The position numbers and the translations under genes were made by a program. 7,133 bases of DNA from Bacillota bacterium (GTDB lineage: Bacteria > Bacillota > Thermosediminibacteria > Thermosediminibacterales > Thermosediminibacteraceae): positions 1-7,133 of the forward strand of contig QGUT01000081.1 in assembly GCA_003242255.1 (NCBI GenBank), given 5' to 3'. The notes under the pieces were generated by a model. That model was not told the origin of the DNA and made no database searches. It worked only from the letters and a program-made list of their open reading frames with translations. Within the stretch, counting starts at the first letter, position 1. Each line of letters begins with the position of its first letter. Below, one piece after another: positions 5,766-7,133 of this stretch.

Positions 5766-6246
5766 AATCAAAACCTCCTTTGCCGAACTCAAAATTTCTC
5801 ATCCAATCGCCCGTCTTTTTCGCAATTTCCGATGCCCATGAAATATCTACGCTGTACTGAATTCTTTCCGTCACCGTCGCTGAAACCGTTATGGCGTGGG
5901 CTTTCGCTGCCAGGTCCTGAAAGAGCCCCGCACCCGTAAGCACAATTGTAAATACGGCACAAGCTACGTAATACCCAACCAATTTGCCGGGCGCAAAACT
6001 TCTGCGGGCCTTTGTCCAGTGGTTACCGGCTACCCGGGCCTTCTCGGCGGCAGCCATCACCCTTTTATTGAAAGCGGGCGAAATTTTCCGAGTTGCTTCG
6101 TTTATTTCTTCTTCATTTATGAGCTCTAGAAAAGTTCCAAGGCACCGATCGCATCTGTACAGGTGCTCTTCCATTTTGCGGTATTCTTCTTCCGCCAGTC
6201 GCCTTTTTTTAAATAGCATCCACTCTTCCCTGTTATAATGCCTCAC
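5758..6246 (-). CDS. Zinc-finger (ZAS) transmembrane anti-sigma factor
   Basis: A 162-residue membrane protein of RsiW type. Near the N-terminus it has the ZAS signature His28-x3-Cys32-x2-Cys35 (HLYRCDRC), which binds zinc and holds the sigma factor in RsiW/RseA-like proteins. One transmembrane segment follows at about 88-108 (LVGYYVACAVFTIVLTGAG), then a short outside tail of about 50 residues. The N-terminal half is expected in the cytoplasm. I chose GTG at 6246 because GGAGGAGGG ends 7 bases before it and the codon overlaps the sigma-factor stop as GTGA, the usual arrangement for coupled pairs. An ATG at 6264 would add six residues but has a poor ribosome binding site. Release of the sigma factor by stress-triggered proteolysis is known for the family. 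No protease gene is present here. Confidence 0.88.
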   Translation of the reverse strand: MRHYNREEWMLFKKRRLAEEEYRKMEEHLYRCDRCLGTFLELINEEEINEATRKISPAFNKRVMAAAEKARVAGNHWTKARRSFAPGKLVGYYVACAVFTIVLTGAGLFQDLAAKAHAITVSATVTERIQYSVDISWASEIAKKTGDWMRNFEFGKGGFDFE

Positions 6247-6791
6247 CCCTCTTCCCTCCTCCATCTTTTCTTAAATAGAGCCCTTGCTCTGCTCAACCTC
6301 GACTCCACAGCTTTCGCACTTATTCCCTCTTCCCGGGCTATTTCGCTGCAGCTTTTTCCGTGAAAGTAGTGCTTTATGATGGCGTTGCGGTAAATCTCGG
6401 GAAGGCGGTGCGCCGCATCCCGCACTTCTCTGCGGCTTTCCTCGGCCATATACAACTCCTCCGGCGACGCCCCTTCGCATTCCTGGGCGGTTTCGTTCTC
6501 TTCTACGTCCGGGGCGATGACGGGAAGACGCTTCACCTTCCTCGTGTAGTCTATAGCTTTGTTTACGGCTATCCTCCCTATCCAGGCCTTGAAATTTTTC
6601 AACTGGCACCGGGGAAGGGAGCGATAGATCTGCAAAAAAACCTCCTGGGCCACGTCTTCTGCCTCGGCATCGTCGCTTATGAAATTATATATTATAGCGA
6701 AGACGTAGCCCTTATACCGCTCAAGCAATTCTTCAAAGGCGTCCTGCTCGCCGGCAAGGCATTTTGCTACCAGCTGTTCATCGGATAACAT
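6243..6791 (-). CDS. ECF-type RNA polymerase sigma factor
   Basis: A 182-residue sigma-70 family protein with only regions 2 and 4, the ECF layout and of usual length. Region 2 spans about 19-86: AEDVAQEVFLQIYRSLP for core binding and FKAWIGRIAVNKAIDYTRK for -10 recognition and melting. A charged acidic linker follows (94-118). Region 4 spans about 122-174, with a helix-turn-helix at SCSEIAREEGISAKAVESRL that reads the -35 box. The ATG at 6791 has AAAGGAGGGG with 4-6 bases of spacing. It is the first gene of a four-gene operon, directly followed and overlapped by its anti-sigma factor, which implies control by sequestration at the membrane. It resembles SigW/SigX-type envelope-stress factors in size and partner. 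The exact ECF group cannot be assigned by eye. Confidence 0.95.
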   Translation of the reverse strand: MLSDEQLVAKCLAGEQDAFEELLERYKGYVFAIIYNFISDDAEAEDVAQEVFLQIYRSLPRCQLKNFKAWIGRIAVNKAIDYTRKVKRLPVIAPDVEENETAQECEGASPEELYMAEESRREVRDAAHRLPEIYRNAIIKHYFHGKSCSEIAREEGISAKAVESRLSRARALFKKRWRREEG

Positions 6792-6821
6792 CGCTCCCCT
6801 CCTTTCCTTTCCACCTATATA

Positions 6822-6848
6822 GACGAAAAATATTACCGGCCCCCTTCA
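6822..6848 (-). promoter_or_regulatory. Candidate promoter of the sigma-factor operon
   Basis: On the minus strand TGAAGG (6848-6843) and CGTC (6825-6822) are 17 bp apart, close to the ECF pattern TGAAAC-N16-CGT known for SigW-like factors, which would allow autoregulation. A housekeeping alternative overlaps it: TTTAAA, 17 bp, TAATAT (-10 at 6833-6828). Both matches are partial, so the two readings cannot be separated from sequence alone. Confidence 0.4.
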
Positions 6849-6849
6849 A

Positions 6850-7133
6850 AAATTTAAACACTCCTGAGAAGTGCTGAGGATCCTTAGGACCAGATGTTCA
6901 TTTAAAAAAAAGACTGTCGGCAGTTATATCGCTGACAGTCAGGGTATCAACCTTTATTTCGATCGATCGCAAATAATTTTTATAAGGAATCATCGGATGC
7001 TTCCTCTCGCCTGCCTTGGTTAGTTCCCGAACTCTATGTTCACTTATGATAAGTTTCCCCCCGGATTATCTTGAACCAGCGGTAGTATGCCCCAGCAGCA
7101 CCAAGGGCATGAACTTGTGGGGCAGGGTGAAAT
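6850..7133. other. Right-end region without a convincing gene
   Basis: Beyond the sigma-factor operon promoter no well-supported gene is seen. The region holds a strong minus-strand terminator (6904-6940), a near-palindrome around GGATCC (6874-6887), a 13-bp palindrome ACTTATGATAAGT (7042-7054), and a minus-strand reading frame open for 55 codons (6898-7065) that lacks a start codon until ATG at 6993. To the right of 7065 all three minus frames run open to the window edge for 21 to 30 codons before stopping, and none gives a recognised family. It may be the tail of a leftward gene that starts outside the window, or a decayed gene. Confidence 0.5.
6904..6940 (-). terminator. Strong intrinsic terminator for leftward transcription from the right
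   Basis: GACTGTCGGC (6912-6921) pairs with GCTGACAGTC (6931-6940) over 10 bp with one G-T wobble and a 9-base loop. On the minus strand the stem is followed at once by eight T (6911-6904). It must end a transcript entering from the right edge, and it shields the sigma-factor operon from read-through. Confidence 0.88.

Noticed and set aside
6360..6788. Plus-strand open frame of 142 codons antisense to the sigma factor gene
   Set aside because: It is the mirror of a highly conserved ECF sigma gene with no supporting start signals.
7046..7133. Plus-strand frame from ATG 7046 open to the right edge
   Set aside because: There is no ribosome binding site before the ATG, no recognisable protein, and the strong leftward terminator nearby favours minus-strand transcription.
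1..7133. CRISPR arrays, tRNA or rRNA genes, insertion-sequence ends
   Set aside because: No regularly spaced repeats, cloverleaf-like segments, or transposase genes with terminal inverted repeats were seen on reading both strands.

Overview
The window looks like chromosomal DNA from a low-to-moderate GC Bacillota, most likely an anaerobic and possibly thermophilic Clostridia lineage (Thermoanaerobacterales-like). The signs are strong purine-rich ribosome binding sites (AGGAGG/GAGGAGG) before nearly every gene, TTG and GTG starts with overlapping genes, SigA-type promoters, U-tract terminators, and protein families typical of that group. The lineage is inferred from style and gene content, not from a marker gene.

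Left edge (1-543). A short GlnR/TnrA-like MerR regulator (169-516, +) has its own SigA-type promoter. Facing it is a second promoter that fires leftward to a gene just outside the window, of which only the ribosome binding site is visible (1-7). Three copies of TGTAAGGTT lie between the two promoters, two of them forming a perfect 12-bp inverted repeat. This is a probable shared operator. The MerR gene converges with a GntR gene, and both stop codons lie inside one 12-bp terminator hairpin.

Middle (530-3995, all minus strand, transcribed right to left). First comes a solitary YoaE-type molybdenum/tungsten bis-MGD oxidoreductase with its own good promoter. It is followed by a DJ-1/PfpI (YhbO-like) protein, then a FadR-subfamily GntR regulator with an FCD domain. 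A terminator-like hairpin separates the oxidoreductase from pfpI. There is no evident terminator between pfpI and gntR.

Right (4036-6850, minus strand). A tightly overlapping four-gene operon reads: ECF sigma factor, zinc-finger (ZAS) anti-sigma factor with one membrane segment, a polytopic membrane protein with an internal duplication, and a LiaF-like three-TM protein with an exported DUF4097-like beta-rich domain. It ends at a strong hairpin just after the last stop codon. It looks like an envelope-stress or cell-surface sensing module whose last two members have no obvious characterised counterpart. This is the most interesting part of the window.

Far right (6850-7133). No convincing gene. 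There is a strong minus-strand terminator (6904-6940) and a 55-codon open stretch without a good start, suggesting the tail of a decayed or cut-off leftward gene. No tRNA, rRNA, CRISPR array or recognisable insertion sequence was seen.
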